Shown: in pieces, positions 24,810 to 64,000 of the stretch
How the letters are laid out: every line of letters starts with the position of its first letter
Numbering within the stretch: position 1 is the first letter of the stretch
NCBI GenBank assembly: GCA_003991915.1
Contig: RQTK01000353.1
Coordinates: forward strand, 256,133 to 320,132
Reading direction: 5' to 3'
Source of the DNA: Elysia chlorotica
Taxonomy: Eukaryota > Mollusca > Gastropoda > Plakobranchidae
Length of the DNA stretch: 64,000 bases
The notes under the pieces: generated by a model
Seen by the model: the letters and a program-made list of their open reading frames with translations, nothing else
What the model was told of the DNA's origin: nothing
Database searches by the model: none
Program-made: the position numbers and the translations under genes

Positions 24810-25240
24810 TTAGTGGCTGTTTGTTGCTTAGCGTCCAATGTCAGCATAGTCCAAGTTATATTGTGGATGGGTCCCAAGATCAGACACTTTTACGTGCTGC
24901 CACACAGAGACAGTGCGAGGACACTTGACCCATGTCTCAGCGGGTCACATTATTCTGACTCCGAGCTGGATGGGTCGGTGTCAGTACAATGTGACCGGCT
25001 GAGACAAGAGTCATGGTATCCCCGCCCTGTCTCGTGTGTGGCAGCACATAAAATTGCCAGACGGCCGTCTTATGGCCCGTCCACAATATAGCCTATATAG
25101 TGCTGCTGTTGGACGTTAAACCAACCCAACCAACCAACTCCGAGCCAACCTGTAGGGAGCAAGTTAGGCCTACTCGACCGGGATTTAAACTCCCGTCCTC
25201 CTGCATCCGGAGCACGCTTTAACCTCAACGCTACTGTGTG
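24810..25240 (-). repeat. SINE interrupted by a nested SINE
   Basis: The minus-strand copy runs from the GCGTCCAATGTCAGCATAG 3' end to ATCCGGAGCACGC in the head and is split by the plus-strand insertion at 24967-25136. Confidence 0.85.
24967..25136 (+). repeat. 5'-truncated SINE nested in another SINE
   Basis: A 170-bp body and 3' end (from GGGTCGGTGTCAGTACAATG to CCAACCCAACC) lacks the tRNA head. It is flanked by the perfect 9-bp repeat ACTCCGAGC at 24958-24966 and 25137-25145, the target-site duplication. Confidence 0.9.
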
Positions 25241-27067
25241 TTTGGTTTTACTGTTGTAGGCCTACTTTACTTATGGCAGGGCGCATTTCTTTTTTTTTTT
25301 TCGTTGCTGCTATTCTAGCTTCTCTCATCGCTAAACATAATGTTCTTTTAAGTTGAGGACAGCAACTATTCCAGGTGTTTCCAGCCTGTCAGATTTTTTT
25401 TCGTTTTGTTTCTTTTTTATACAATGACCTGCACTGATCTGCTGACAGAAGTTCTCTGTAGTCTCAGCCTCGTTCTGGAAGACTTCAGGCCAGAGCGCTC
25501 ACTGAGGATCCCCGGAGCTTATTAGAGACGTCGCGAAAACGGCGCCCACTACACATGACAAAAAAATGACAATAAAGCGTCCTACAATAAAGAATAAACG
25601 AAGTTTTATTTGTATATTTTGTAAGAGCTTTTATTGTTATTGCTTGCGAAAAGCATGTCCTTCAAAAGTGAACGAGATTCTACTTTCGCTTTTATTTTAC
25701 AAAAGTCAACAAAAGAAACTAAATTACGAAATGAAAAACTAAAAAATATACAACATGATAAGACGTAATAAGAAAGAGATTGCTACATGGCTCCCCCCAG
25801 AATGTTGTATATCTAAACGCATTTAAAAAAAAAATCATATGCGGGACGGTAAATCAATATAAGACGTACTAAGAAAGAGATTGCTACAACAGTATATTTA
25901 AGAGAATCTGCACCAATCTATCCTCTATCCTCCACCGATGGAGACAACGAGCGATAAGAAAACCACATGCCTAAAGGGCGTGAATATGCTATTCGTTATT
26001 GTCCAGTGGATCGTAAAGCCTGCATTGTTCTTGGGTATTCTCGGTGTATATTGTTTTAAGCCAGCTTGAGTCAGTCGGCCTAGCTCGAGACTTAGTGCAT
26101 TTTAATGCGAACATCTTTCTACCACTCGGTCTCGATTTGAAGTTAAATCTAAAGCATCCCCTCTCTTTACGGTGCTTTGATATTTCAAAAGAGCCGAAAA
26201 ATAATCTATGACTTCGGGGAACTTTGTATGCCGTGGTGATGGGATTTGGTTTTGACTTTGAGTTCGTTGCCTTAAGTACAACGTCAGCGCTTATAGGCTA
26301 TTATTGTTGACCGGTACTAGAGTGACGTCTACCCACTCTACGTGCTGCCACACAGAGACAGTACGGGGATATCATAACTCACACAGTAACTAGACCTAGA
26401 TGCCGACGTATCTATGATTTCATGGTTCTAATCACAAGAAGTGCAATCATTTTTCACGATCAGTTTCACCACTTCTAAATACTGTTCGTTTTGTTTTGTT
26501 GCTTAACGTCTAATGTCTGCTCTAGTATAAATCGTGGACGGGCTCTAAACACTGAACTGAACTACAAATATTTCAAGATATAAATAGTTTCCTATATTGG
26601 GACACTAACGCTTTACCACTTTCGCAAGATAAGTGGTAAAAAAAATGTTGTTGTTTTGTTTGTTTTTTGTGTTTGATATTAATTTTGTTCTTTGTTTCCT
26701 TGTTTCGTTGTTTGCTTGTTTGTTTTGGGTTGGCTTTTTTAAAGAGAATTGTATTCCCATAATTCTATTAATTTAATAGCCAATATCGAATCAAAAACAA
26801 ATTTTGAAAGAAAATAATTGATTTCTTTCCACGCAATGTTGCGACCGCACACGGTTATGGATCTAGTTATACAAGACAAAGGTAGCGGTACTTTGCAGTT
26901 TCGCGATGACACAACACAAACATATTATTCTCTTATGACATGAAGATGTGATAACAATCTGGCACACCGGGAAGCCAAAAACAATAAACATCGAGGGAAA
27001 TACTTGAGGTGTGACTGTGAGAGGTTACCGGCTGAATGGTTCTTTAGATAAACATAGATAGATAGAT

Positions 27068-27391
<324 letters not shown>

Positions 27392-27855
27392 GGGAGGGAG
27401 AGAGATAAGTGAGAGAGGAGACGAGAAAGAGAAAAGAAGAGAAAGGAGAGAAGCGAAACAGAGAGACAGAGGGAGGAAGATTGAGAGATTGAGTGAGAGA
27501 GATTGGGAGATATAGTGGGAGAGTGAACAAGGCGAGAGAGAGAGAGAGAAAGAGAGAGAGATAAAGAGATTAGCAGGCACGAGTTTTTAACCAGACCGAG
27601 AAGTTACGAGCAGCTGAATTGTTTTGACGTACGGTAAACTCTCCACTAACAAACACTCGGTGAAGTACTGAAGCCAGGGGAGTGTACTCAGAGCTCACGC
27701 CTCGTTGCTAAGTCACAATAGTTTATACTTCCCACAGCTGAGTTATGCTTCCCTCCCTTACCTTACCTTCTCCCATCGCAAGCTTGGTTTTTATCTCAAA
27801 GTCAAATTATTTGGTTTCCTTTTGTTTCTTTTTCCGCCTTTTGATAACGATCTGA

Positions 27856-28260
27856 CCTTTATTCTTACGCCATACGGACGTGTGAGTCAAAGGATGTTTT
27901 AAAAAGGGTAAGAAGAATGACACAAATCATGGGGGAGGGGGGATTAGAGAGATTGTTGGAATTGGGGTGGTTATGGGAGGGGGGAGGCCGAACTTGCTCA
28001 AGTGGTAGAGTGTTGGTCTCCTAGTCGGATGATGCGTGATTCGAATCCCACGATTGGTCAAAACACCTTTATTCTTACGCCATACGGACGTGTGAGTCAA
28101 ATGATGTTTTTTTTTTTTAAATGGTAAGAAGAATGACACAAATCATGGGAAAAAGGGGGGGGGGGAGATTGCTGGGGTTGAGGCGGTTGTGGGAGGGGGG
28201 AAGGCGTACTTGCTCAAGTGGTAGAGTGCTGGTCTTCCAATCGGATGATGCGCGTGTATA
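27856..28260. repeat. Tandem duplication carrying a SINE head
   Basis: CCTTTATTCTTACGCCATAC with GGACGTGTGAGTCAAA occurs at about 27858 and 28068. Each is followed by AAGAAGAATGACACAAATCA, a G-rich stretch and the tRNA-like head CTTGCTCAAGTGGTAGAG. The unit is about 210 bp. Confidence 0.85.
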
Positions 28261-28482
28261 GAATCTCACGATCGATCAAAAACGTATAGACCCTCTGTCC
28301 GATTTCGTGCCCTTCCTGTTGAGTCGATGTCAGTATGATGTGACCGGCTGAGACAGGAGTCAAAGGTATCCTGTCACTGCTGCCCCAGTGATTTGTGGCA
28401 GCAAGTACAATTGCCAAACGTTAGCATTGGGACCCGTGAACAAAATAGCCTATAATTATAGTGGGGACGTTGGGCATTGAGC
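28203..28482 (+). repeat. SINE copy with alternative head
   Basis: Head ACTTGCTCAAGTGGTAGAGT and CTTCCAATCGGATGATG, then the standard body (GTTGAGTCGATGTCAGTATG, GTGACCGGCTGAGACAGGAG) and 3' end GACGTTGGGCATTGAG. It uses the same head type as 11140-11395. Confidence 0.75.
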
Positions 28483-31045
28483 AAAAAATTCCAAACTTTG
28501 TAAATCCTTTGTTTTACAAAGAGTACTATTTAGTTTGAGGAAGCAATGCTTGTTCCTAGCCTTTAGTCATCTAGGTTCTCAAAAGAGGATCCTATTCGGT
28601 GATAAGACCCTACAATGACATTCCCTGGACTTGGGTCCAACTGTTTTATAGAGACATAAACCCTACCAGGGTGAAAGAAAAATAGCGTCCTGAACATAGA
28701 TCGAATCCGCAACTTCCCGCACATAAACTGTGCGTTTTATGCTAAGACCACCTAAAAGTAAAACCCTTTTATGGTTTGATATGCAAAAGTATCATGTGAT
28801 CATTATAATAATAGGTTAAACAAAATAATCAAAATCTAAATCTAGATCTTAATCTGTGATGTGTTTACTTTGTGGAGGAACCCCTCTTGAGCCATTTTCC
28901 AGATTACTGCGAAGTGCGAACTGTGTGAACTTTCATCTTTTAAATTTAGGCTTGGTCGTCTTCTTTTGGGAATCTTTTGGGTTGCAAAAAGGTGATTATC
29001 AGATTTAAATCTTTGGGTAAAAATGGGAATCAATTATTCCGAATGTATGAATTTCAAATAATACTAATACTGCCGTGAAGTAAAAATGATATCGGTATTG
29101 TTAAACATATTACTGTCTAGTTTTATGACTCCCTTTTCATCAGTAGAAAATTATCACTAAATCGATACAGTTTCTGCAATTTCTTTCTCACACGTGTTTC
29201 CTTTCCTCATTTTTGTTCTGTGTCCTCTTATTTTAATAATAGTGGTTTAAGTTATTTCACAACCCCCACATTTTGTAAAAAAATATTTTTGTGTCAAAAT
29301 AATTGTATTTTCTATATCCTAGCTTTCATTCAGTTGAAAAAATGTCTTCAGTGCTTATTGTGTAAAAATCACATTTTAAAGTATAAAATATACGTGTATG
29401 TTTTGATTTAACCCTAGTTTGCGAATCTCAAAGACAGTGTCTTTATAATAACAGGTATTTATAAATGGTCTATAGCTGCATATACTTCTATACTTGAACA
29501 AAGCTCTGCGCCAATTAAAAAAATTAACTCCTTCCCTTTCATCTCGAGTAAAAATGGAGGACCCCACTAATTAACTTCACGTCGCTTCAGATTCTTGGAA
29601 AACCATATGTGAAAGGGCTGGCACCAGTTGAGCTTTGAACAGCAGACCTCCTACACCCCAGTCCAAAGAACTATCCGCTGCGCCACTGGCGCTTTAGCTG
29701 AAATAATAGAGATAATCAGAAAACAAGCCCCTTTAATCATCGCCAGAAAACGTTTGCAGAACTTCTTCCCTTTCCTTTCTTTCCTTTTTCTTTTTCTTTC
29801 TTTTTTTTATTTTTTAACTTCGTATAATTATTTCCCACCCAACTTTTAAAATCCCAAAGATAGGAATCATCAAATCTTTTTTTATTTTCCCATAACTAGA
29901 CGCGCCTCTGCTGGAGATAAAAAAAAAATTTAAAAAAGGAAGGAAAAAAAAAAGAAAGAATGCACGAAATGTCAGGATCTGGAAAAGTCGAGTTTGATGA
30001 TTGAAAAATAGCGAGGCAGCCATAGAACTGTTCCGTTTTCTCTTTTCCAGCGTATTATTCTAACCGTCTGGGCTGAGGAGCGATGAAAAGTGGACGTTAT
30101 TGGCTGGCAGGCCCTGGCAAGTTTTCTTGTGATTGGACTCGCAGCTGTTGGTGCTAAAAAGAACGAACTAAAAAGTTCTTCCCAGGAGTGCCAAAGTGGT
30201 ATATAAGTACTAGATCTATTCTCGAGAGGTGTGGGCTTTTTATCATTTTTTTTTTTAAGAAATCAGTATTGTTGCTTCTATGCGATTTTTGGTGGTGCTG
30301 GTCGTGGTGATGGTGGTGGTCGTGTGATTTTAGTGGTGAAAGTGGTGGTCCTGATTATGATGGTTGGGTTGTAGTTCGAGCATCAGTTGCTTAAATACTT
30401 GCCTTGCAGTACCAGATAATTATGGTTAATGAGGTATTGAAGGATGAGATTAAGGGTAAGCGTTTGAGGGAGTTTGAGAGTTCAACCAATTTAAAAAAGG
30501 AATAGGCTTTTGCGGTGTGTTCATTGTTCGATTTTACTTTTGTTGTTGCGGTATGGTTTTGGTGACGATCGCATTGGTGGTGGTGTGTTTTTAATAATGC
30601 ATATATACCCTTTTTTTTTTTAAAGAACAGACAAAAAACATACTGAAAGAAATACGGGCAAGTTTATCCAAATGGTTTCTTTGTATGAAACCAAGTCGAA
30701 TAAGTAAATGGGTGAAATACAAAGATAGAATTAGATCTTGGAAAACATTGGGTTCAAAACTTACAAAAAAAATTATTTTTTACATAATAGAACAGCGTAA
30801 GAATTAAAAAAACAAATCAGTAGATGTGTTTCGAGGTACATTTTGCTTCATCTCTAATAACATTTCACCCAGCATTAGCACTGTTAGAGTGGTCGAGAAA
30901 TGTCTTGACGAAACATTTAGAGTTTTAAAAAAAGTGTTACCCCCTCCCTCTCTTTCGCTATCTCTCTCTCACTCTCTCTCTCACTCTCTCTCTCTCTCTC
31001 TCGCTCTCGCTCTCTCTCTATCGGTGGAGGTGGTGGTGGTGGCAG

Positions 31046-31047
31046 TG

Positions 31048-31091
<44 letters not shown>

Positions 31092-31100
31092 CTATCTATC

Positions 31101-31145
<45 letters not shown>
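31046..31145. repeat. (GTA)n and (TCTA)n microsatellites
   Basis: GTA triplets followed directly by TCTA tetranucleotides; the plus-strand V- and SIYL-rich frame is its translation. Confidence 0.95.
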
Positions 31146-33369
31146 GTCGATATATCTATCTATGTCACCCTCTCTTTGAGGATGTCTCTTTTTATTTCAT
31201 TTTCCCTCTATCTTTTTTTTCTCGATCATGTTCTCTCAAGGTCTATCTCTGACACACTATATTTGTCTCAATCAGCATCCCTTTTTCCATTTGGTTGAAA
31301 GAAGGGATAGAGAAAGATGAAAACTTTGTTATGTACAAATTGACAACATGTGATTTTATTTTAAACACGTTGATCATCTCCATCTTCTAAGAAAACCAGA
31401 AAGAAACATTTCGTAAAGTCTAATTTCATTCGTGTTCATGGAAATGAAAATTGGTAGGATGAAAATATCTTTGCTCTTGTTTTTGTGAGAAATTCCAATC
31501 ATTAATGTCATTTTTCAGTTTTAAAAAATCATCGCACAAAAAAGTCATATTTACCGATATCGTCTAATTGTCTCTGACATTCCACAAAGCTCCTAAGTTT
31601 TAAGCAGCAAACGTTCTTGTGAAATTCCATTCATTAATATATTTTTTTCAGTTTTAAAAAATCACCGCGCAAAAAATCATCTAGACAACCCCTAGAGAGA
31701 GAGATGTGTGTGAGAAGGTCCACCTGTGATTTTACATCAAAATGCCTCCTCTTTCAATTTCCCACGGATCCAAATACAGTATTAAATTGCTCTCAGGGCT
31801 TTAGAGTAAAAATATTTCGTTGAAAAAGAATAACTGTTTATCCAACCTGGCACCCATCTCAGATTGAAACAGTCTCCGCCCGTCATGAGCCAGGTTCGTT
31901 ACCGGCGCCTGCAGCTAAATTTGTATTTGTCTAGACGACCAAGCTGTGTACATAATTATTTATGGCATGTTATAATCTTGTACTTCCTCTAAGAAAAAAA
32001 GTTATACGTTTCTTTTTTTAGGTGCTAGCAGTAGCGCCGGAGAAGCAAAAGGAGTTATGATACTGTCAGATAGTTATGCGTTTGCATTAATTTATTAATA
32101 GTTCTAGCCACATTTATCTCGCTTGAAAAGAAATGTGTATTATTAATCAACGTTGTTTTGTTCGGGGATTTTTTTTTCTTTATGTAGCGGGATTGTTTTA
32201 ATTTCAATGTAGTAAAAGTCGCAGTACACAGCCTTTGAGTGAATTTCCTTTTAAACATGTTATTAGATTCCTATAAATTACAAGTTTTATATTTCTGAAA
32301 ATATTTTGGCCTCTTTTCTATAGCTTCTGACTTGTTATTAGCCAACAACAAGAACAGCTGGAGTTCTTGGTAGGCTACATCTTATAAAAATAATAATTAG
32401 TTTTTAAACATAATAGCATGGCGGTTTCCCCACCCGAAATCCTCTAATAATAGCCTCTCTCAACATTTCGTTTTCTAAATCTTTGGGTGTAGAAAAGGGG
32501 GCGGTGGTCCGATGGTAGAGAACGTGTTTTCTACGCGGAAGGTTGCTGTTCAGTCCCGCTCTGGCGCTCACGTTTTCTCCTAACGGTTGGCTCGGTGCAT
32601 GAATAACGAGTTCCTTCGTTCGTCGTATTATTCTCTAATCGCTTATTGGCTCCTTAAGCCGAAGAGCTATATGATTGGACGCCGGTGCAGACTACCTACC
32701 CTATAGTCTTAATCGGCACCGCACCAATAAATTGAGACCTAAGAGACCTTAGGTTTGAGTAAAGACTCGTTTTGTCGAACACATTAAAATTGGATGCAAA
32801 CGGAAATTCCACATCTCGATTTAGATTTTAGACTTTGTAGCTCAAATTAATTTGAACAAAGTTGCTTTTTCCTTGAGATTCCATCTTAAAAGAGAATGAC
32901 ACTTTAAAAATCATATACATAATGTTTCTTCTTCTTTTCCTATATCAGTTTTAATAATATTATTAAAGCATTTAAAATCACAATAATTACTATGCTTACT
33001 TTCCCACCGTTACACCACAGCGATCGTGGTCTCGGGTGTGATCCAAGAAACACACATAAAGAATATATATGGGTTGGTCATAATGTGATAGGTGTTTTAA
33101 AACCTCTACCTATAATAAACTATCTGTATCACGTCTTCTGCGTCAACAAGATTTTGATTGAAAAATAGCAGAAAGAGGGATGCAGGAAATAAGATTGGCT
33201 CAATCAAATGTCAAAGCAAAACGTAAGATGAATCTGATTATTTTGCACGAGTTGTTTCCCTTTTCCACTTTTTTTTTTTTTTTTTGGCAGCGTCCTGACA
33301 GATTCCGCTGTTTCTGTCACTCACCTGGTGAAGATTTGGCGGTAGGTATATCAACCTCCTTAGTCTGAC

Positions 33370-34010
33370 AGTGCGTTGGGTAATTCAACCTACAGATTCT
33401 GACAATGCGGTAGGTATATCAACCTACAGTAGGTAAATCAAGCTACAGACTGTAACAGTGCTGTAGGCATATCAACCAACAGTAGGTAAATCAACCTACA
33501 GATTCTGACAGTGCGGTAGGTATATCAACATAAAGTAGGTATATCAGCCTATAGACTGACGTTGCGGTAGGTATATCATACTGCAGACTAAGGTATTGCG
33601 GTAGGTATATCAACCAACAGACTCTGGCATTGCGGTAGGTAAATCAATCTACAGGCACTTCCCGACTGCCCATCGAGTTACCCCGACCACTTCCACATGG
33701 AAGGCATACAACCTACAAACTCTGACGTCGCGGTATATATATCAACCTAGAGACTTTGACATTGCGGCAGGTATATCAATCTACAGACTATGACAAAGCT
33801 GTTAAGACATCATCACCACAATATGGCAATGCAACAGGTATATATACCTAGTCACTTAGAAATACCCACATACATGCTGGCGATATGGCTGATATATCAT
33901 CTATGCAATATGACAACCACGTAGGTATAACAACGTACATTCTTTTACAATACCCTAAAGATATCAACCTACACTTTTTCATCATAGTGACAATACCCTA
34001 GAGATGTGAA
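33370..34010. repeat. Degenerate ~34-bp minisatellite
   Basis: Roughly 18 diverged units around GGTAGGTATATCAACCTACA and GACTCTGACAGTGC. Divergence increases to the right. Confidence 0.85.
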
Positions 34011-34122
34011 CCTACAAACTTCATCATCACCACCACGACCATTCTCAACACCAACACCAATACAATCATCATCCTGATATTTATTATTGTTTTTGGTAAA
34101 ATTACTTCTTGTTGTCGTCGTA

Positions 34123-34155
<33 letters not shown>

Positions 34156-34626
34156 CTCCTCCTCCTCCTCCTTTTTTGTCATTGTTGTTATTGCTATTGT
34201 TTTTTTTACTCACAAACGTTGGTATAACTGTATAAAAATTAAAATATTTTTTTTTATAAAAACTGCATTTTCAAATATTCTTCCTACAATTGAAATAGTA
34301 TATGTATTTAAGTTATCTAATTTATCTGCATTTTAAAGGGCGGCAATTTGCGTTTTCTCCTTAAGACATTAAGTAACTCCTAAACTCTATCATACTGAGA
34401 AAAATTATTTAAACAAGAAGGCCTCAATCAATGTAACAGGGCAATAAAAGAAAAGTAATGTCAACAACTAATAAGCGTTAGTAAAGTATAGAAATGTTAC
34501 CATGAACAATTAATTTGTTTGTAGAATGTTTCTACTCGTGTGCTGACTTATTGGCTCGAGACATATGTCTCAGACTCTTAAGCATAAAAAATCACAAAAG
34601 CAGAAATACATGAAAATCAATTTTTC

Positions 34627-34632
34627 TTTATT
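34627..34632 (-). terminator. Candidate NALCN polyadenylation signal
   Basis: Minus-strand AATAAA downstream of the NALCN stop codon. The 2.2 kb between stop and this hexamer is AT-rich and free of recognised SINEs and open frames, which suits a long 3'UTR. Several AT-rich alternatives exist nearby. Confidence 0.3.
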
Positions 34633-35550
34633 CACAATCTGTGAAGCCTTCACACATCAATTATTGAAAATCCTTCATGAATTTGGCATCATCATTAATG
34701 ACAATGAAAACTAATAATATTAAGTACATTTTATACAAATAAATAGTAAAAAAAAACTAAAGTGTTTCATTATTTTGTTTGAAACAATATTGAGATTCTG
34801 TTGGGTTTTTTTTCTCTTTAAACTCACATAAAGGCTATAAAATGATAAATATTTCATTATACATTTTTAAATCTTAATACAAAAATTTCATGAATGAGTG
34901 AATCAAAAAAAGAAAAAAGAAAAAAAAAAAAGATGATAAGAATCTCAGCTTCATAATGGCTAATTATTTTTACCATCCACGGTTATAACCACTGCAATTC
35001 ATAAAGTCACAAAAGATGCCATAGCCTTTGTGTACAGTAAGTACAATAACAACCCAGTTGACAAGTGTTATTATCAAACTCTCACTTGGATACACATATA
35101 ATTATGATATTTATTGCACAAAACCCCAGTACTGAAGTACATTCAGAAACAGAGTGGGGAATAATCAATATATAGCTACGATGTAATTTGTAAATCTTTT
35201 GTTTCATGTATTGTTCCTAAAATATAAATATATGTCAAAACCACCATTACTTAATCAACCCTTGTACCTCAAACTCAAACTTTATATCCATTATGATAAT
35301 TAAAACACTTTTTGCTATAGATAGGGAAACATTAAATCAAATGAATGTCATAATTATCATTTTAGCTCATATATACATGAGAATAAACTGACAGAATCTT
35401 TTTCTCTATTCCTGACAGCACCACAAAAAATGTATCCATGAGTTTTCAAATCTCTGTTTCATGACTACCTCTTTCTTTATCATCCTCAAAAAGTAATTTC
35501 GGAATATCTTATTTTGCTCCTCTGTTAACAACCAAAAAAATATGACTTGG

Positions 35551-35583
<33 letters not shown>

Positions 35584-36885
35584 TACACAGCTAAATTTCT
35601 CTAACTTACATTTTAACATAAAACAATGCTCTTATTTACTGAACTTACTTCACATGATTTTACTTTACATGAAATATTTTTACCAGCCAAAGTATATAAG
35701 TAGGGTTGTATAAAATCACAGACTCTGTAACATTGTCATATAAATACCCATACAATGTAAGCACCATTATTATAAATAATTGATCAACAGTTGAGAAATT
35801 TGAAATGGTGTATCAAGCTAATCAACACCTGTTCACATTTTGTTTCTGAATGCAGTAACCATTGTTTCTCAACTATTTGTTCATTTCTCTTAACTTAATG
35901 CTGCTCTGGTACAAATCACTCCGTCTTCTCAGTCATATAGATCTGGTATAAAACATTCTGTCTTCTATATCTTAGTATTGTGTCATAGCTCTGGTGCAAA
36001 ACGTTTTATGTCTTCTTTTTCATGGATCTGGTAAAAATCAACATTCTGTGTCTCTTGTATTATAGATTGGTTATAAAAATATTCTGACTTTTATATCACG
36101 GCTCTAGTACAAAACATTCTATGTCTTGCATGTCACAAATCTGGTACAAAACATTCTAGCTCTTTCATATCAGAGCTCTTTTCAGAATATTCTATGTCTC
36201 CTGAGTCCTATGTCTGGTAGAAAACTTTCTATGTCTTATTATTATGCTATAGAACAACCGATCTTCTATGTCATATCTCTGGTAGAGAATTTTTTAAGTC
36301 TCAATATATGGCATATATCTGGTACAGAATTTTTTAAGTCTCATTATGTCATAGCTCTGGTATAGAACTTTCCATGTCTTAATATTATGTCATAGCTCTG
36401 GTATGTATAGTACAACCTATTATTCTATGTCATATCTCTTGTGCAGAATTTTCTAAGTCTCATTATATGTCATAGCTCTGGTAAAGAATGACTTGTCTTC
36501 TATGACAGAGCTCTGGTACACAACTGTCCATGTCTCATTATATGTCATAGCTTTGTTACAAAACATTCTATGACATAAATCTGGTGAAAAAGCATCCCAC
36601 ATCTGCTTATTATGATGTGGTACAAAGCAGTCTATGTCATGGATCTTGTGAAAAAGCATTTTGTCTTCTATGCCCATATCCGTGACACAAAACACTCTCA
36701 CTCTATGTGTCTTCTGTGTCATACCTATGGTACAAAACATTTTTTTTGTTCCTAGGGTCCTAGAAGTAGGATGAGTAATTAATTGATCCGAGGGAAGCAA
36801 GTAGATGTTCAACCCAGAGTGAGAGAGACAGCTTCACTCACACCATAAAAAGAAGTGGAAACTACTATAAAGCCCAGCTCTTTCA
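34633..36885 (-). other. NALCN: Probable NALCN 3'UTR
   Basis: Non-coding sequence after the stop codon, with a T-tract at 35551-35582 and a degenerate ~37-bp repeat at 35900-36755. The extent is inferred from base composition and lack of transposons only. Confidence 0.4.
35900..36755. repeat. Degenerate ~37-bp minisatellite in the probable 3'UTR
   Basis: About 20 diverged units of the form CTCTGGTACAAAACATTC then TATGTCTTCTATGTCATAG. Confidence 0.85.
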
Positions 36886-63889
<27,004 letters not shown>

Positions 63890-64000
63890 CTGTGGAGAAA
63901 ATGAACAGGATACTAATGATAATAACAAAAAGAGGAAGAAGATGCGGAAGGAGAAGAGGAAGAGGAAGAAAAAGAAGAGGGTAATGATAAACATAGTATT

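Larger units (their letters stand above)
28483..34610. other. Gene-poor region between the two genes
   Basis: No gene recognised on either strand. It holds tRNA-like SINE heads at about 29610-29690 (minus; GTGGCGCAGCGGATAG) and 32497-32600 (plus; GGCGGTGGTCCGATGG), a short direct duplication (TTCAGTTTTAAAAAATCA at about 31516 and 31650), (GTA)n/(TCTA)n at 31046-31145 and a minisatellite at 33370-34010. CCAAT-like ATTGG motifs and TATATAAG (30200-30207) resemble a plus-strand promoter, but no gene follows. Confidence 0.5.

Noticed and set aside
29610..29690. tRNA gene on the minus strand (A- and B-box-like motifs)
   Set aside because: Sequence is diverged, no clean cloverleaf is evident, and similar tRNA-like heads occur in SINEs throughout the window.
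30090..30240. Promoter with CCAAT-like boxes and TATATAAG
   Set aside because: No exon or open frame follows on the plus strand, and such motifs are common in AT-rich DNA.

Overview
This is a stretch of an animal nuclear genome, most likely a gastropod or another mollusc. It has multi-exon genes with GT-AG introns, very abundant microsatellites and minisatellites, many copies of one tRNA-derived SINE, and decayed LINE and mariner copies. No bacterial operon, rRNA gene or CRISPR array is present. The mollusc assignment is an inference from the repeat content and from the ion-channel pore residues.

Layout. (1) 1-2000: two decayed non-LTR retrotransposon fragments on the minus strand. (2) 2648-7895, minus strand: three exons of a claudin/PMP22-type four-helix membrane protein; the exon with the first helix was not found. 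(3) About 8000-34600: gene-poor DNA with SINEs in both orientations, a small MITE, local tandem duplications, microsatellites and an 11-base assembly gap at 15108-15118. (4) 36886-63889, minus strand: the 3' two thirds of the sodium-leak channel gene NALCN, from the II-III linker to the stop codon. I resolved 24 coding exons whose phases fit end to end, about 1,070 codons once a 37-bp internal duplication is set aside. The 5' part (domains I and II) lies beyond the right edge. A likely long AT-rich 3'UTR runs to about 34.6 kb.

The most interesting biology is in NALCN. Its introns hold many local tandem duplications that copy splice sites and exon ends: a 23-bp array of about 16 extra copies of an exon's donor, each unit joining an acceptor-like CACAG to a GTAAGG donor as recursive-splicing sites do; about 11 copies of the acceptor plus first ~40 nt of one linker exon; about 8 decayed copies of the acceptor plus start of a C-terminal exon; a truncated copy of the domain III pore exon; and a partial copy of a tail exon. 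Two exons look damaged: the domain III S4 exon lies in inverted orientation (plus strand), and the domain IV S1 exon carries a 37-bp duplication that shifts the frame. Either could be real or an assembly artefact.

The domain III pore residue is glutamate (LSLEGW) where vertebrate NALCN has lysine, so the pore half visible here is of the EE type. Any lysine would have to come from domain II, outside this window. NALCN is a plasma-membrane four-domain cation channel that sets resting potential; the claudin-like protein is a separate gene on the same strand, and nothing in the sequence links their functions.
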